Source: Butyrivibrio proteoclasticus P6B7
GTDB taxonomy: Bacteria; Bacillota; Clostridia; Lachnospirales; Lachnospiraceae
Reading direction: 5' to 3'
Length of the DNA: 64,000 nucleotides
NCBI RefSeq assembly: GCF_000622085.1
Contig: NZ_JHWL01000005.1
Coordinates: 62,001-126,000 of the forward strand
Part shown: one piece after another, positions 16,685-26,132 of the stretch
Position numbering within the stretch: position 1 is the stretch's first letter
Layout: each line of letters starts with the position of its first letter
Translations under genes and position numbers: made by a program
Notes under the pieces: model-generated
The model's database searches: none
The model's input: the letters and a program-made list of their open reading frames with translations, nothing else
Told to the model about the DNA's origin: nothing

Positions 16685-18504
16685 GTTCCCTGCATCTGAA
16701 TATCGTATATTCTCTTATAAATTCCGCCAAGTTCCAAAAGCTCTTCATGAGTTCCCTGTTCGCGAACCCTGCCCTTATCAAGAACAACTATGTTGTCCGC
16801 ATGCATAAGGGTGGTGATTCTGTGGGAAATAAGCACAACGGTGGACTTTCCTATCTCCTTGGAAAGAGCTGCTCTTATCTTGGCATCAGTCTGGGTGTCA
16901 ACAGCTGACAATGAATCGTCAAAGACCATTATCTGCGGCCTGGACACCAGCATCTGAGCAATGGCAGTTCTTTGCTTCTGACCACCAGATAAAGTAACGC
17001 CCCTTTCACCAACAAAGGTTTCATAGCCCTTATTAAAGCTCTGAATAGTCTCATCCAGGGCTGCTATCCTGGCAGCGTCCCTTACCTTGGCAATATCCAG
17101 CTCTTTTTCCGAAATGCCGATGTTCTCAGAGATGGTTCTTGAAAAAAGAAATGGCTCCTGAAGCACAAATCCAACGTTCTTCCTGATACAGGAGGTCTTG
17201 ATGTCCGTTATATCAGTATCTCCAATGAGAATCCTTCCATTCTCAGAAGGAAGGTCGTAGAGCTTATCCATAAGGTACATAAGGGTGGACTTACCTGATC
17301 CCGTTCCTCCAAGGATGCCTGTGGTCTTGCCAGCCTCTATCTTAAAGGAGGCTCCCCTTACAACTTCGTCTGTTCCATTTCCGTAGGAGAAGGATACGTT
17401 GTCGAAGGTGATGTCCTGATCCATGGATACATCGATAGCCCCCTCTTTATCCTCTTCTATTTCAGAATTCATAATGTACATGATACGGTCAATGGAAACC
17501 CCAGCCTTACTCATATCTGAAATGATTCGTCCCAGGGCTCTTACAGGCCAGGTCAGCATGGCATTATAGGAAACAAAGGCTATATATTCTCCGGTGTTAA
17601 TGGTTCCCTGTACGCAGAGAACTGCGCCAAGAACTGTAATTACCATGACCTGAAGACCGGAGATCAGATCGTTGGATGCCCAGAAGGCAGATAAAAGCTT
17701 CATTATGTCGATCCACAGATTGGAATAGTGATAGTTCTTTTCCACAAATCTGTCTCTCTCGTACTTCTCTCTTCCAAAGGCTCTTACAACGCGAACTCCC
17801 GTAAGGTTCTCCTGGGCCATGGCGGAGAGCCTTCCCTCTTCCTCGTCAGCCTTCTGAAAGCTTTTACTAATTCTTCTATGGAAAAAACAGGAATACAAAA
17901 CAACGATTGGAATAAAGACAGCCGAAAAAATGCTCAAAAAGCCATTTATACCGATCATGAAGTACATGGCTATGATGATCCTTATGACTATCCTGATAAG
18001 ATTAAGGAGCTGCTCAGAAATGAAGGCTCTGACAGTCTCTACGTCCGACGTACATCTCTGGATGATATCGCCGGTGTGGTTCTCTGAATGCCACGCAAAG
18101 GGCAGGTGCATGATGTGGGAAAAGAGCTTATTCCTCATGCGCTCCACAAGTCTTTCCGAGGCAATTGAATTAAGAATTCTGTATAGATATCTGAAAAGCG
18201 CAGTAAAGACAGCTATCACAACGATAACCAAAGCGATCAGATATAGATGTGTTTTAAGATGATCCTTTCCCCCCAGGGCATCCATCAGCCTGATTATATA
18301 AATTGGGACACTGTCATTTTCCGTGACAGTGTCCGCTATACAGTAGTTGATGGTATACTGAACAATCTTAGGCCCTATGAACTCAAAGAACGTCACCAGC
18401 AGCGACGCCACGATACTAAGGGAAAAGAAAATCACGCTTCCTTTAAGGAAGTAGGAAACCATTTGTCCTTTGGTTTCAAAGCGCTTTTTCTTTATGTTCT
18501 CCAT
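16681..18504 (-). CDS. ABC exporter half-transporter, ATP-binding/permease (degenerate Walker B)
   Basis: A 607-residue protein with an N-terminal membrane domain and an ATPase domain: Walker A GGTGSGKST, canonical signature LSGGQKQ, Walker B IMVFDDSLSAVD (Asp replaces the catalytic Glu) and SHRITT. The Glu-to-Asp change marks the non-hydrolysing site of a heterodimeric exporter; the partner is the overlapping downstream gene. It follows the SPFH gene by 12 bases, so may be co-transcribed with the SPFH/NfeD pair. ATG at 18504. Confidence 0.92.
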   Translation of the reverse strand: MENIKKKRFETKGQMVSYFLKGSVIFFSLSIVASLLVTFFEFIGPKIVQYTINYCIADTVTENDSVPIYIIRLMDALGGKDHLKTHLYLIALVIVVIAVFTALFRYLYRILNSIASERLVERMRNKLFSHIMHLPFAWHSENHTGDIIQRCTSDVETVRAFISEQLLNLIRIVIRIIIAMYFMIGINGFLSIFSAVFIPIVVLYSCFFHRRISKSFQKADEEEGRLSAMAQENLTGVRVVRAFGREKYERDRFVEKNYHYSNLWIDIMKLLSAFWASNDLISGLQVMVITVLGAVLCVQGTINTGEYIAFVSYNAMLTWPVRALGRIISDMSKAGVSIDRIMYIMNSEIEEDKEGAIDVSMDQDITFDNVSFSYGNGTDEVVRGASFKIEAGKTTGILGGTGSGKSTLMYLMDKLYDLPSENGRILIGDTDITDIKTSCIRKNVGFVLQEPFLFSRTISENIGISEKELDIAKVRDAARIAALDETIQSFNKGYETFVGERGVTLSGGQKQRTAIAQMLVSRPQIMVFDDSLSAVDTQTDAKIRAALSKEIGKSTVVLISHRITTLMHADNIVVLDKGRVREQGTHEELLELGGIYKRIYDIQMQGT

Positions 18505-18516
18505 ATTTACCTACTA

Positions 18517-19434
18517 TTATTTAACGACCTCTTTGATAGACTGAGCAAGTCCGGCAATTCCAGAAATGTTAGAAGGAACGATGATCTTGGTAGCCTGTCC
18601 GTTGGCTGCCTTCTCAAATGCCTCGAGGCTCTTAAGTGTAAGAACAGACTCATCTGCTCCTGCCTCCTTAAGCATTCTGATACCTTCTGCGTTAGCGCTC
18701 TGAATGCTCTTGATAGCTTCAGCCTGACCTTCTGCTTCACGGATCTTCTTTTCTCTTTCAGCTTCAGCTCTAAGGATTGTAGCCTGCTTATCAGCTTCAG
18801 CCTGAAGGATCTTACTCTGCTTCTCACCTTCTGCAACGGTGATCTGTGACTGCTTCTCACCTTCTGCGAAGAGGATCTTCTCTCTCTTCTCACGTTCTGC
18901 CTTCATCTGCTTCTCCATGGCATCACGGATCTGCTCAGGTGGATTGATGTTCTTAAGCTCTACTCTTGTGATCTTGATACCCCATGGGTCAGTTGCAATG
19001 TCCAGAGCATCCTGCATCTGAGCATTGATCTGATCTCTTGATGTAAGTGTCTCATCAAGTGTAAGGGAACCGATTACGTTACGAAGTGTAGTAGCTGTAA
19101 GGTTCTCGATAGCTCCGATAGGATTTCTAACTCCGTATGCATAAGCCATAGGATCAGAAATTCTAAAGAATACGATTGAATCGATCTGCATTGTAACGTT
19201 ATCCTGTGTGATAACTGGCTGAGGTGGGAAGTCGCAATACTGCTCCTTAAGGTCAACCTGTCTTGCCACTCTGTCGATAAATGGCATCTTGATGTGAAGA
19301 CCTACATCCCATGTCTCCTTGTATGCTCCAAGTCTCTCTACAACATATGAGTGAGCCTGTGGAACGATTTTAACGTTAGCTGCGATCAAGATAATGATCA
19401 GTACTAAAAGTACTAAAAGAACTATTCCTGTCAT
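18517..19434 (-). CDS. SPFH/band-7 (stomatin-like) membrane scaffold protein
   Basis: A 305-residue protein. An N-terminal membrane anchor (VLLVLLVLIIILIAANV) is followed by the SPFH domain (VPQAHSYVVERLGAYKETWDVGLHIKMPF) and a long charged coiled coil rich in Ala, Glu, Lys and Gln (about residues 175-260), ending in a hydrophobic tail. Such proteins oligomerise into membrane microdomains and pair with NfeD proteins and FtsH-type proteases. ATG at 19434 overlaps the NfeD stop codon (ATGA), a strong sign of a functional pair. Confidence 0.93.
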   Translation of the reverse strand: MTGIVLLVLLVLIIILIAANVKIVPQAHSYVVERLGAYKETWDVGLHIKMPFIDRVARQVDLKEQYCDFPPQPVITQDNVTMQIDSIVFFRISDPMAYAYGVRNPIGAIENLTATTLRNVIGSLTLDETLTSRDQINAQMQDALDIATDPWGIKITRVELKNINPPEQIRDAMEKQMKAEREKREKILFAEGEKQSQITVAEGEKQSKILQAEADKQATILRAEAEREKKIREAEGQAEAIKSIQSANAEGIRMLKEAGADESVLTLKSLEAFEKAANGQATKIIVPSNISGIAGLAQSIKEVVK

Positions 19435-19880
19435 AATGACATTCCCTCCCTTTCAACAATAACTTTTGCACCACTGACTTTGACGATCCTAACAAGCTCA
19501 TCCTTGCGAATGACGATGTTATCTACGGTAGAAACCGCACGCCAGGTGGTACCATCCATATCTACTTTACCTGTTCCCTTGAGATTGTCAATATCCTCCT
19601 TGGCTACAAGCTTTCTGCCAATAAGCGCATCAATGTTGGTCTTGACGGTTCTGTTATTGACATACTTGGTGGCAATAGGTCTTGCCAGCACCAGTACCAG
19701 CGCGGATACTATCACAAACACAAGAATCTGGGCCCATAACGGAGTTCCAAGAAGTGATAACAGCAGTGCGAAAACGGCACCAATCGTAAACCAAATGGTT
19801 ACAAGCCCCATGGTAGCCAGTTCGATCACAGCCATGATAACAGCCAGAACAAGCCAGAATATAGCAAGTGATACTTCCAT
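19431..19880 (-). CDS. NfeD-family membrane protein
   Basis: A 149-residue protein: two or three hydrophobic segments (LAIFWLVLAVIMAVIELATM, FALLLSLLGTPLWAQILVFV) and a C-terminal OB-fold domain (GKVDMDGTTWRAVS, VRIVKVSGAKVIVERE) typical of NfeD. It partners the SPFH protein downstream. Start chosen at the second ATG (19880) because AAGGAGGT ends only 0 bases before the first ATG (19886) but 6 before this one. Confidence 0.9.
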   Translation of the reverse strand: MEVSLAIFWLVLAVIMAVIELATMGLVTIWFTIGAVFALLLSLLGTPLWAQILVFVIVSALVLVLARPIATKYVNNRTVKTNIDALIGRKLVAKEDIDNLKGTGKVDMDGTTWRAVSTVDNIVIRKDELVRIVKVSGAKVIVEREGMSL

Positions 19881-20026
19881 TTTCATACCTCCTTCCGCAA
19901 CAGTGTGAAGATATAAGTGTATTATACTGCATCTTCCGGTTCTACGGAAGTATCAGCGCAGTAAATTCCTAGGTTTTTAAATTGAACAAAATAATGAGAA
20001 TTTTATGCTTTTTTATACTTTATTGT

Positions 20027-20055
20027 TTGATTATTCGTCAATAAAAAGATATGAT
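20027..20055 (+). promoter_or_regulatory. Promoter of the GGDEF gene
   Basis: -35 TTGATT (20027-20032), 17-base spacer, -10 TATGAT (20050-20055), about 45 bases ahead of the GTG start. The region 19881-20026 is AT-rich and divergent toward NfeD; nothing else was seen there. Confidence 0.65.
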
Positions 20056-20101
20056 ATAGGTAGTGGATTTATGTAATAGCGGATACTCAGGAGGTAAAAT
20101 C

Positions 20102-21493
20102 GTGTCAACAAAGATGAGCTACGAAAACCTAAAGTCATTCGTAAACATGTGTGAGAGCCCATGCGCCGTCCTGTCTGTAAAAAAGAACCCAGATGGAAGC
20201 TGCGGTGAGATCATTATGGTTGCCACCAACGAAAAGTTCAGCATGACTGGAGAAGACGTTGAAGGAAAACCATACACAGAAAAAATCCCAAAGGATCCCA
20301 AGTTTGAGGACATATGCTTTAAAGCAGCCTGGCTTGGAGAAAGATATATTGGCTATGTTGACACCACCAGAACCTATGGCTTCTGGACAGAGAATATCAC
20401 TCTCCCACTTTGTAAGGACGAGGAGAATAACATTGGATACTGTCAGTTTAGCTATTCATTAAGCAAAGAAATGGATGCTGGCAAATACGCCATCATTCCT
20501 CCTGATATTGCTTCTTTTGTCATTAGGACATGTCTTAATCTTAGAAAAGAGGATGACTTCTATTCAGCAATGAATGTTGTCACCAAGGATATCCGTGAAT
20601 TCACTGACGCATTCTCCGCAAGTATCATGACAGTTACCAAGACTTTGTATAAGTTTGAGGTTGTAAGTGCTTCTGTCCACAACAATGCTGTATCTATCCA
20701 CGAGATCTTTGATAACATTCCTTATGATGTTGTGGAATCCTGGGAAGGACTTATTGCAGACACAGACTGCATCATCATTAGAAACGAAGAGGATATGGTC
20801 CTTTACGAAAAGAAGGCCCCTGATTGGGTTAAGACCCTTAGAGCCAACGATGTTCATACCCTTTGCCTTGTTCCTTTCATACATCAGAACACAGTTATTG
20901 GATATCTTTTCCTTACTAACTTTGATGTAGCGAACCTTTCAAGAATTAAAGATACTGTTGAACTTGTATCTTTCTTCCTTGCTTCAGAAGCATCACACCA
21001 TCTCCTTATCGAGAGGCTTAAACACGTAAGTAACATCGACTCCCGCACCGGAGTTCTCAATAGAAATGCCATGAACAATCAGGTTGATGAGCTTTCAATA
21101 CAGCTACGAATGGCACCAAGAACCTTCAGCGTTGCATTCTGCTATCTTAATACTCTTAAGAACGTCAACGTAGTTCAAGGACATGACGCCGGTAACAACC
21201 TGCTTCAGGATGCAGGTAAAGTCCTTAAGGAAGTATTTAATGGCGATTATGTATACAGATCTTCTGGTGATGAGTTTGCTGTTATTTCCACCACCAGCTC
21301 TGAAGAGGAGTTTGAGGAAAAGGTTAATAAGTTAAAAGAAAGAGCCAGCGACCCGGATTGGTTATATTTCACAGTTGGTTACTACACAGATACCTCAGAA
21401 GGAAAGCTCCATACCGCCATGAGATTTGCCAACGAGTATGAGAGAGAGTTTAGGGATGACTTCTATTACAGCCACCCGGATATTGCAAAGTAA
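20102..21493 (+). CDS. GGDEF-domain protein with N-terminal PAS/GAF-like regions
   Basis: A 463-residue protein. Start is GTG at 20102, just after AGGAGGTAAAATC. Residues ~1-140 look PAS-like, ~150-300 GAF-like, and a GGDEF domain covers ~305-460. The signature is SSGDEFAV: Ser-Gly-Asp-Glu-Phe in place of Gly-Gly-(D/E)-E-F. The DxLxxLxNR-type motif appears as SRTGVLNRNAM. It may still make c-di-GMP or may act as a sensor. No membrane segment, so a cytoplasmic sensor. Confidence 0.85.
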   Translation: MSTKMSYENLKSFVNMCESPCAVLSVKKNPDGSCGEIIMVATNEKFSMTGEDVEGKPYTEKIPKDPKFEDICFKAAWLGERYIGYVDTTRTYGFWTENITLPLCKDEENNIGYCQFSYSLSKEMDAGKYAIIPPDIASFVIRTCLNLRKEDDFYSAMNVVTKDIREFTDAFSASIMTVTKTLYKFEVVSASVHNNAVSIHEIFDNIPYDVVESWEGLIADTDCIIIRNEEDMVLYEKKAPDWVKTLRANDVHTLCLVPFIHQNTVIGYLFLTNFDVANLSRIKDTVELVSFFLASEASHHLLIERLKHVSNIDSRTGVLNRNAMNNQVDELSIQLRMAPRTFSVAFCYLNTLKNVNVVQGHDAGNNLLQDAGKVLKEVFNGDYVYRSSGDEFAVISTTSSEEEFEEKVNKLKERASDPDWLYFTVGYYTDTSEGKLHTAMRFANEYEREFRDDFYYSHPDIAK

Positions 21494-21547
21494 TCTTCCC
21501 AGATAAATCATCATTCGAGACATACGCTGAATAAATAATAAGCATAC

Positions 21548-21594
21548 AAAAAGGGCCTCACCAGATGCTAGCCATCTAAGTGAAGCCCTTTATT
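21548..21594. terminator. Bidirectional terminator between GGDEF and STAS genes
   Basis: Three stacked stems (AAAGGGC/GCCCTTT, TCAC/GTGA, AGATG/CATCT) flanked by A-run and T-run, so it serves both converging genes. Confidence 0.8.
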
Positions 21595-21603
21595 TATTTC
21601 TTT

Positions 21604-21900
21604 TTACTCGATATTAAGAATATCTGTAAAGCCTGTTACTTCAAAGATCTCCTTGATCTCTTCGCCAACATTCTTAACCAGCATACTGCCCTGCTTATTC
21701 ATAACCTTTTGGGCTGATAAAAGAACTCTCAGGCCTGCAGAAGAAATGTACTCAAGCTTGGAGAAATCAAAGTTAAGCTCTTTAACGCTACCAAGTGTTG
21801 TCTTTAACATATCATCAAGTTCTGGAGCAGTTGTGGTATCAAGTCTTCCCTCTAATGCGATTGTAAGCTCATCACCGTTTTCGATCTTTTTGATTGTCAT
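21604..21900 (-). CDS. STAS-domain anti-anti-sigma factor-like protein
   Basis: A 98-residue protein, the size of SpoIIAA/RsbV. It has EGRLDTTTAPELDDML, LNFDFSKLEYISSAGLRVLLSAQKVM: the conserved DxSxxxxISSAGLR region, in which the serine before AGLR is the usual phosphosite of anti-sigma antagonists. It lies 50 bases downstream of the duplicated RsbW-like gene on the same strand, suggesting a partner-switching pair. ATG at 21900 with GGGAG. No sigma factor gene is adjacent. Confidence 0.9.
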   Translation of the reverse strand: MTIKKIENGDELTIALEGRLDTTTAPELDDMLKTTLGSVKELNFDFSKLEYISSAGLRVLLSAQKVMNKQGSMLVKNVGEEIKEIFEVTGFTDILNIE

Positions 21901-21950
21901 GTCTTTTCTCCCTTCGTTTTGTCCTTTACTATTCCAAACAATTACTGATA

Positions 21951-23162
21951 TTATCCTTTACATTCGCAGATAATGGTCATGTCTACTCTATCGCCCTTAA
22001 CACCTACAAGTACGTCTGTGGCAAGGCTTGCTACGATAGACTTTTCAAGTTCGTCCCAGGCCTCCTTAGCGCCCTCTTCGGTGTCCTTTTCATCAGAGAG
22101 GGAATCCTTATAATCATTTAAAGACCACATGATTCCACAATCCGGAGCCATTTCCATAACGCCGTACATACCCATGTTTCCATAGTCAATGTAGGTTCCA
22201 CAATAAGTCTGGCTTAGCTTCATAACCTTTTCATAGTCAAGGATTCCGTTTTCTATAACGTCCATGACCTTGCCCATGAAGCCCTTTACATTCTCATTAC
22301 GCCTTGAACTGGACATATCAAGGAAGTCCTGCTTCTTGTCGTAGTCCATCTGAGTTCTGGCTGTGAGCTTAAGACAATAGCTCTTTTTATATTTCTCAAA
22401 CCAGATAACTGCAATGTAGTTGCCGGTCATGGCTGCCAGCATTCCCATGGTCTCCTCGAACAAGAGCTTAGCGTGAAGCTCATCCTCGTGGGACATTCCC
22501 AGCTCGCAGATAACATCCTCTGCCCTGTTAAGGGACTTGGCTGCTGCCTTTCCGGTTCCAGCAAAGATCTGATTTGATACGATCTTATCTCTTCCTGTAG
22601 AAACAAAGGCAAGGGAATCTGTAAAGTCCTTAACCACCGTCATTTCTACTTTGTTCTTTCTAACCTTGATCTCGATATCATCCGCCAGGTTGCCCACAAG
22701 GGATCTCTCCAGATCCTCCCAGGCCTCCATGGAGAACTTATCCTCTGCCTTTTTGGCTCTTAGCTTATCCTCGTATTCCTTTAAGGACCAGTCTGAATCC
22801 TGGCTGCTGTCCTTGATAAGGAAAAGAGATATCAGCTCTCCAAAAAATCCTTTCTCCTCAACCACCTGTCCACTGGTGGAAATAGAGCCCAGTTCCTTTT
22901 TGGTCTGATCGTCCATCTGTCCAATGGAAATCAGCTTAATGTTGGACAATCTATTTGTCCCCTCAAACCACAGTTCAAGGCTGTTGTTTGATATGATCGA
23001 CTTGATGAGTCTTACAACCTCCTCCGTTAGTAGTCTGAATCTAAGTGCCTTCTTGCCGGATAGGTCTATATCCTTGAGGTAATCATCAAGTACCTCGTAA
23101 ACTCTCTCTAAATCCTGCTCAAGTCCTGTGATTTTGATATGCTCTGACTTGCTATACTGCAC
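21951..23162 (-). CDS. Internally duplicated RsbW-like regulatory protein, function unproven
   Basis: A 403-residue protein made of two similar halves (about 1-196 and 197-403). Each half has a helix like the N-box of GHKL anti-sigma kinases (FRLLTEEVVRLIKSI; AKLLFEETMGMLAAM), a following beta segment (LELWFEG; IAVIWFE), and a similar end: SLKEYEDKL..AWEDLERSLVGNLADDI versus SLNDYKDSL..AWDELEKSIVASLATDV. The Gly-rich ATP-lid boxes of RsbW are not evident. The start is GTG at 23162 with a GGGGGG-type site. The STAS gene downstream makes a partner-switch role plausible. This is an inference. Confidence 0.65.
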   Translation of the reverse strand: MQYSKSEHIKITGLEQDLERVYEVLDDYLKDIDLSGKKALRFRLLTEEVVRLIKSIISNNSLELWFEGTNRLSNIKLISIGQMDDQTKKELGSISTSGQVVEEKGFFGELISLFLIKDSSQDSDWSLKEYEDKLRAKKAEDKFSMEAWEDLERSLVGNLADDIEIKVRKNKVEMTVVKDFTDSLAFVSTGRDKIVSNQIFAGTGKAAAKSLNRAEDVICELGMSHEDELHAKLLFEETMGMLAAMTGNYIAVIWFEKYKKSYCLKLTARTQMDYDKKQDFLDMSSSRRNENVKGFMGKVMDVIENGILDYEKVMKLSQTYCGTYIDYGNMGMYGVMEMAPDCGIMWSLNDYKDSLSDEKDTEEGAKEAWDELEKSIVASLATDVLVGVKGDRVDMTIICECKG

Positions 23163-23226
23163 AATTAGTCCCCCCTTCCTGTCACTATATACTAGTATAG
23201 CATCTTTATTGCACCAATATCGTAAT

Positions 23227-25449
23227 TTAGATATTTTTTAGTTTCTTTTTCCTAATCTTGTCCGCGTACTCAATTATAAGTTCCCAAAGTTCCTCATCAT
23301 TTAAGTGCTTCTTAACTCGAAGTATCAGATGTACCTTGTTTCCGCCTGCTCCCTCCTGGAACATGCGCTGCCATTTATAAAAGTGTGGGCCATCTCCCTG
23401 GAATCTCACGTAGCTCATAAGTCCCTTAAGCACGTAATAGGACTGGCGGATATCTGCTTCGCAGTCGTTATCAAAAAATCCCTTAAATACACCGTGCTCA
23501 TGGCTTCGCATTCTGTCATAGCCCTCTTTAAAGGCTTTAGCCGCAAGTCCTGCCTCATAGAAAGCCTTTAAGTAGTCTGGACCGCCCTCTGCATCTTCCC
23601 CCTGGGAAATGCAGTCGATGACCTTATCCTCCGCCTTGTCCACATCTGCAGTGTCCTTCTTAAAATCTATAAGACAAGCTTCCAGTGCATTACAGGTATG
23701 GAGCGCTCCAAGACAGCTATAGTAGTTATATTCAACCTGCCAGATAAAGGTATCCTCCAGAGTCCTGTTCACAGCCCTTGAAATCTCAGATGAAACCTCC
23801 CTGCACTTTAAAAGGTATTCCTGGTAACCTCTGGTGGCTGGCTCTATCACCTTCTTATAGTCCTCGATCTGCTTCATAAGAGTCTTCTTATTGGAGAACC
23901 ACAGCCATTCATCTGCCGCCCTTGTGGCAGATGGTTTCTGGGTGTTAAAAGAGCTAATAAAGCCCGTGGTAAGAACTCTGGCCCCGTGGTTAAAGAACTG
24001 TTCTCCCGCGTGGTCATCCTCATTAGGGCCATAGCTTGGAGCGTACTTAGGCCAAAGCTTGTATAGCTCCGCAATAACCTCTGAATACTTTTTGCCATAG
24101 TATCTGATGCAGTATGAGTTTCTGTAGTCGTCAACATATGCAGCTATCACATTATCAGGATTTTCTTTTTTCTCTTTATTCTTGGCTGAACTCTGTTTTG
24201 GTATTTCTAATCTTCCCCGCTTCCAATAATCTGCAATAAGTCCCAGTAAAAAAGCATGGGGCTTAATATTGGAGCAGTTGATGATCCAGAAATCATCAGC
24301 GTTTTTGTCAAAGACCTGATTTAGCTCTTTTATCACAAATTCAGGTGAGTTGGGAAGCATAGTCATCTGGGCTGCAGCCTGAAGGTCATAGAAGGATGCA
24401 TGGTAATAGATGCCGTGCCTTCCCTTGGCCTCCTTAGGAAGAGCGTATACTCTTGGGTTGTGATTGCCCTGGCGCCTTGAAACCATCTTGCCAAAGCCGT
24501 TGTCTGCCCATATGAAGATCACATCTTCTGGAAGATCAATAAGTCCCTTTTGGTACAACTCCATGGTCTCTCCGTAGAGGTTGCTACAACAGATGGCGTC
24601 CTTATCAGCTTTTTTGACCATGTCGTACTGCTTGCGGATGAGACTACTGATGAGCTTGCCACGCTTTTCGTCTGTATCATAGGCCTTGTCATCTGCCCAG
24701 AAGGGTCTGTCTCCCTGACCTCTAAAGCCCAGGTTCCAGATTACTTTGTAGTTCTTTTGCTTTATAATGGCTTCCTTCCAAAGCTTCTCAAAAAGCTTAG
24801 GATACTTGTCGTAGGATGCCTCCAGATCAGGATAAGCTCTGGCGAACATCTCTGCTCCCAGTGGCTCTGCGTGATGGTGGGTTATCCACAGTCCCATCTT
24901 GCTGGCCAGCTCACAATATATGTGGGCGTTGGTATCTGTGCCTGGAATAGTCATGTTACCGCCGCAGCGAAGGAGGGTCTCAAAGGCCATCTCCCAGGCC
25001 TTTTCCTTGTCTTCTCCAAGGTTCCACTCATCAATAAGGACCTCGTCGTTGACAAACCAGCCTCGGAACTTAACCTTAAAGGGTTCTGACTGGTAGTGGT
25101 AGTCCTCAGGCACCTGGTAGCCATCTCTTTTATCAAAGCTCTGTTCATTCCAGAACCAGAATTCATCAACCCCAAGGAAAGACTTACTAATGTGGTACAT
25201 TCCGTAGATAAAACCCAGGTCGTTGGAGGCCTCTACCATGAGCTCCCCGCCCTTTACCTCTATAACAAAACAATCAGGCTCTATGGATTTCTTTGCCAAG
25301 AGCCTGATATCTATGCCTTCCTTATTAGTTCTGTTACATGTGTTTAAGATGTCACGACCAAGCGAAGCCGCTGCCATTTCAAGGGCAGGACTGCGCAGAT
25401 CCCCTAATATCCAAGAATTTGATGTGATAAGTATTTTTCTGTCTGACAT
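23227..25449 (-). CDS. GH115-like alpha-glucuronidase family protein
   Basis: A 740-residue protein without a signal peptide. It matches the GH115 (xylan alpha-1,2-glucuronidase) pattern: an N-terminal domain (ITSNSWILGDLRSPALEMAA), then FRGWFVNDEVLIDEW, TNAHIYCELASKMGLWITHHHAEPLG, NLGFRGQGDRPFW and IFIWADNGFGKM in a TIM-barrel-like core, and a helical C-terminal part. It would remove (4-O-methyl)glucuronic acid from xylo-oligosaccharides inside the cell. It is shorter than secreted GH115 enzymes that carry extra C-terminal domains. Start ATG 25449 after GGGGAGAGGG; an ATG at 25470 overlapping the upstream stop is possible. Confidence 0.85.
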   Translation of the reverse strand: MSDRKILITSNSWILGDLRSPALEMAAASLGRDILNTCNRTNKEGIDIRLLAKKSIEPDCFVIEVKGGELMVEASNDLGFIYGMYHISKSFLGVDEFWFWNEQSFDKRDGYQVPEDYHYQSEPFKVKFRGWFVNDEVLIDEWNLGEDKEKAWEMAFETLLRCGGNMTIPGTDTNAHIYCELASKMGLWITHHHAEPLGAEMFARAYPDLEASYDKYPKLFEKLWKEAIIKQKNYKVIWNLGFRGQGDRPFWADDKAYDTDEKRGKLISSLIRKQYDMVKKADKDAICCSNLYGETMELYQKGLIDLPEDVIFIWADNGFGKMVSRRQGNHNPRVYALPKEAKGRHGIYYHASFYDLQAAAQMTMLPNSPEFVIKELNQVFDKNADDFWIINCSNIKPHAFLLGLIADYWKRGRLEIPKQSSAKNKEKKENPDNVIAAYVDDYRNSYCIRYYGKKYSEVIAELYKLWPKYAPSYGPNEDDHAGEQFFNHGARVLTTGFISSFNTQKPSATRAADEWLWFSNKKTLMKQIEDYKKVIEPATRGYQEYLLKCREVSSEISRAVNRTLEDTFIWQVEYNYYSCLGALHTCNALEACLIDFKKDTADVDKAEDKVIDCISQGEDAEGGPDYLKAFYEAGLAAKAFKEGYDRMRSHEHGVFKGFFDNDCEADIRQSYYVLKGLMSYVRFQGDGPHFYKWQRMFQEGAGGNKVHLILRVKKHLNDEELWELIIEYADKIRKKKLKNI

Positions 25450-25469
25450 GGTAACCCTCTCCCCGGCCA

Positions 25470-26051
25470 TTAAGCCTCATTATTCTTCTTAGAATGATTA
25501 ACAGCTACCATGATTATAAAGAAATATATGAACCCCACAAGGGCAGTTATAAACTGGAATATTGAAAATGTTGTCTGAAATACAGGCATCTTACCTCTAA
25601 GTGGGCTTTCCGCTGGAATAAAGGTTGGAAGGAGCCACAGGGATATGGTAAGGCCCATGAAAGCGCCCTTTATCAAAGCACACAAAACCGCTTTCACATA
25701 GCAGATCAAACTGTAGCCTCTCTTTGCTGGCTTTGCCATCTCCTTTTTAAGAAGAAAATGGATGGCTAATACAAATACAATGTTACCTGCTGCTATAAAT
25801 GGAATAATAAGTGGAACCGCGTTCATCACCGGAGATGCGGCAATAAAATAAGCGGTAATTGGTGTAATAATACTAAGAATTATGGCGCAGGGAAGACCTG
25901 CCATGACCACCGCCAGGGCCAGACACAAATTGACAATTGGCCCCGTTACGAAAATACTGAGATTCTTAAATACCTGACTGATTATACAGATTGCCAGGAG
26001 AACTGCTGTGATTGTAATCTGTTTTACCCCAAAGCTACTATCTTTTTTCAT
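25470..26051 (-). CDS. ECF-type transporter S component (orphan)
   Basis: A 193-residue membrane protein with about five to six hydrophobic segments (ITAVLLAICIISQVFKNL, LCLALAVVMAGLPCAIIL, FIAAGNIVFVLAIHFLL, ALVGFIYFFIIMVAV). The layout and N-terminal part fit ECF S components that bind a vitamin or small ligand and share a common energising module. No A1/A2/T genes lie here. Its stop codon overlaps a possible GH115 start (TAATG), which links it to glucuronide use, though the ligand is unknown. ATG at 26051 with GGGGGATCAT. Confidence 0.75.
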   Translation of the reverse strand: MKKDSSFGVKQITITAVLLAICIISQVFKNLSIFVTGPIVNLCLALAVVMAGLPCAIILSIITPITAYFIAASPVMNAVPLIIPFIAAGNIVFVLAIHFLLKKEMAKPAKRGYSLICYVKAVLCALIKGAFMGLTISLWLLPTFIPAESPLRGKMPVFQTTFSIFQFITALVGFIYFFIIMVAVNHSKKNNEA

Positions 26052-26092
26052 ATGATCCCCCTAATTAAATTACCTATATTTAATGATAATCT

Positions 26093-26126
26093 AAAAAAGA
26101 GTCAAAGAAAACAATTCTTTGACTCT
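26093..26126 (-). terminator. Terminator of the DegV gene
   Basis: Twelve-bp stem AGAGTCAAAGAA/TTCTTTGACTCT followed on the minus strand by TTTTTTAG, ending just before the ECF S gene start. Confidence 0.85.
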
Positions 26127-26132
26127 AATTAT

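Noticed and set aside
19887..20062. Candidate small RNA or gene in the NfeD/GGDEF divergent gap
   Set aside because: Only promoter-like sequence was found; no frame or terminator.
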